Positions 62,130 to 64,000 of a stretch of DNA of 64,000 bases are shown in pieces. Under the pieces are notes generated by a model, which had not been told where the DNA came from, searched no databases, and saw only the letters and a list, made by a program, of their open reading frames with translations. Source of the DNA: Sorghum bicolor. Lineage: Eukaryota > Streptophyta > Magnoliopsida > Poales > Poaceae. The stretch's first letter is position 1, and each line of letters opens with the position of its first letter. The stretch spans positions 3,348,001 through 3,412,000 of the forward strand of contig NC_012872.2 in NCBI RefSeq assembly GCF_000003195.3. The letters are read 5' to 3'. The position numbers were made by a program, and so were the translations under genes.

Positions 62130-63265
62130 AGTAGAGTAGCACTGTTAATAAGGTTTGGAGCCCTAATCTGCCACCAGTGCCCCTATTGATTAAAGTTAGA
62201 GACTACTCTCAGAGTAGATGCTAGAAAGGGTCCCATGCCTGGCCGGCGGCCACTATACTACCGCTGTTGTGCGATCTGACTGAAACAAACGAGACACGGC
62301 CGGCCATCAGACAAAGCCACTTTCCGATCCTCACACGCTGAGGCTGATCTGACGAGCTCCATGATGGATCGGACGTGAAATCCATCTCCTCCTGCTCTCG
62401 TTTTCTGCACGTCATTTCGTCCAAACCAAACCCGGGGGGGGGGTGGGGGGGGGGCGGTCGGTGAGGGCCTGCACCACCGTGCCCTTTCGGCCAGGATGAC
62501 GCGCACATGGGAATGGGACACAGGGGTGGTTTGTGGGTATATAATATTTTTATTTTATTTGTTAATTAATATTTAATTATAGATGGATTAAGTTTAAAAT
62601 ATTCAGTCATATAAATTAATTTTTAACTATGTTTTTTAGTTTTATAGATAATTTATATTTAATACTTTATATATATGTCTAAATATTCGAGGATAAAATC
62701 TAGTCAAGTGAATCAAACAGAGCCTAGCCATATACTGTAGGAGGATGGATGATCTCCGAAAGAGACGTCCGGGGCGGACCCAAGAGAAAAGCGCTGAAAC
62801 CGACGCCAGATTTCCCTTCCTTTCAAACTACAGTTCATTTTATTTTTTGAAAGATACGTGCAGCAACCAACGTCTATAGAATACCAGTGTTGCCGTGAAA
62901 AAAAATTCGTGCCACAGAATTAAAGTGAGCCTTTTGTTGTCTCGCAAAAAAGAAGAAAAAGGTGAGCCTTTTGTTTGTTTGCAGTATAATGCATCGTCGC
63001 GCAGCACCGGAACGGTCAGCTCAGCTCGGATCACCATGGCTGGCCACGAGTTTCTCCGGCGGTCGTTGTGGACGCAGGAGTCGCCGTCGTGCTCCAGTCG
63101 TAGGCCGAGGAATTTGCGTGGCGTTGGCTCATTACTACCATCTCGTTGTGTGTGTCTGGTCTCTGGCTCTCTGCACTCGACTGCAGTTTTTCCTACGGTG
63201 TGACGAGGAAGCGAGAAGAGAGACTCGCCGTCTCTTTCACCGGGGAAGATGGATGGACGGAGGAG
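62130..63265. other. Intergenic DNA, nothing recognised
   Basis: It contains G-runs at 62433-62457, a degenerate Tourist-like interior at about 62540-62725 ending 'gaatcaaacagagcct', and GC-richer ORF shadows at 62900-63327. No gene is supported. Confidence 0.4.
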
Positions 63266-63272
63266 GACCTGG

Positions 63273-63490
63273 GGCCTTGTTTAATTTCAAAAAAAAATTG
63301 AGATTTTTTATCACATCGAATATTTAGATATATATATATGAAACGTTAAATATAGATAAAAATAACTAATGGTACGGTTTACTTATAATTTACAAGACGA
63401 AAATTTCAAGCCTAGTTAGTTAGTTTATAGTTGAACAATAATTATCAAATACAAAACGAAAATACTACAAAAATTCGTGAACTAAACAAA
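63273..63490. mobile_element. Tourist-like MITE, right end decayed
   Basis: The copy starts GGCCTTGTTTAATTTC and carries the usual interior (atcacatcgaatatttaga, aaatatagataaaaataacta, gacgaaaatttcaagcctagtta). The right end reads 'gaactaaacaaacaag' instead of AACAAGGCC. Confidence 0.7.
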
Positions 63491-64000
63491 CAAGAAAAAA
63501 AGCGTACACGCAGTTTCGTTTCTTGCCTTTTTGCTTTTGCAGCCTACCACCTGACCTCATCGCCGACGCAGCACGCAACCTTGACCTACCAATTCTCACC
63601 CTCGAAAAGAATCGAATCAAATCAAAGGTGTAATAAAAAAGAAAAAAAGCAGTGCAAGGAGGGGAATCCTATTAGGCCCACGTACAAGCACACCGGCCCA
63701 GCCGTTGCAGCTTTAGGCCTAAGCGAGGAGGAGAGTCGCGAGAGAGGGCCTGGGCGCGAGGCTACCGCCGGTCCACTGGGCCGGCCTTTCTGCGCGCGCT
63801 TTTCCGCGCAGCGCCAGCGACAGCTCTCCGGCCCGGTACCCTTTTCCGGCTCACAGTGATAGGGGGTCAAAGGCTAGCTATCCAACACAAAAATATTTCA
63901 ATTACTCAGATTTTTTTTGAAACTCATCGCGTCCACATTTATACTTACATATAAAATTATATGAGTAGTCGAAATATGTCTTTTGAATTGGTTTTCGAAG

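Overview
The window is nuclear DNA from a grass, most likely an Andropogoneae species such as Sorghum (inference: the cytokinin dehydrogenase closely resembles maize CKX1 as I recall it, GC-rich grass exons sit in AT-rich intergenic DNA, and the MITE families are those typical of sorghum and maize). No organelle, bacterial or viral segment is evident. I saw no rRNA or tRNA genes by eye, and no CRISPR array.

Four protein-coding genes can be reconstructed with consistent reading frames and GT-AG introns. (1) A single-repeat SHAQKYF-type MYB factor with an N-terminal zinc knuckle lies on + at 10380-16197 (3 exons, 361 aa); its 4.6-kb first intron carries a LINE fragment. (2) A secreted cytokinin oxidase/dehydrogenase lies on + at 33579-35724 (3 exons, 526 aa). 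(3) A WD40 protein of the ZFWD family without the usual CCCH finger lies on - at 38406-41963 (7 exons, 423 aa). (4) A very large glycine-rich, multi-pass membrane protein lies on - at 44227-54378 (22 exons, 1429 aa), the plant family often labelled 'ephrin receptor-like'. The four do not form a known pathway; the order looks like an ordinary gene island. A possible multi-exon gene relic sits near 19.35-20.03 kb.

The rest is transposon-rich. Four solo LTRs were delimited to the base by TG..CA ends and exact 5-bp target duplications: 2149-4823 (TTGTT), 23681-24593 (ATAGC), 26412-28368 (CTTGC) and 57949-58989 (CCATG). Two are nested, one in a LINE ORF2 fragment and one in a Tourist MITE. At least eleven copies of one Tourist-like MITE family (ends GGCCTTGTTTAGTT / AACTAAACAAGGCC) are scattered through the window, most with matching 3-bp target duplications. 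Other MITEs include Stowaway and a GAGCA..TGCTC family with TAA duplications. There are several nests.

Layout: 1-10.1 kb, intergenic with a solo LTR and MITEs; 10.1-16.9 kb, MYB gene; 17-33.4 kb, intergenic with a gene relic, degenerate tandem repeats, two solo LTRs, a LINE and MITEs; 33.5-35.8 kb, CKX; 35.9-38.4 kb, intergenic; 38.4-42 kb, WD40 gene; 42-44.2 kb, intergenic; 44.2-54.4 kb, large membrane-protein gene; 54.4-64 kb, intergenic with MITEs, a nested solo LTR and a tandem duplication. I found no convincing new biological system. The most interesting items are the CACCGGAC inverted-repeat array inside one LTR, the nested insertions with exact target duplications, and the unrecognised gene relic at 19.4 kb.
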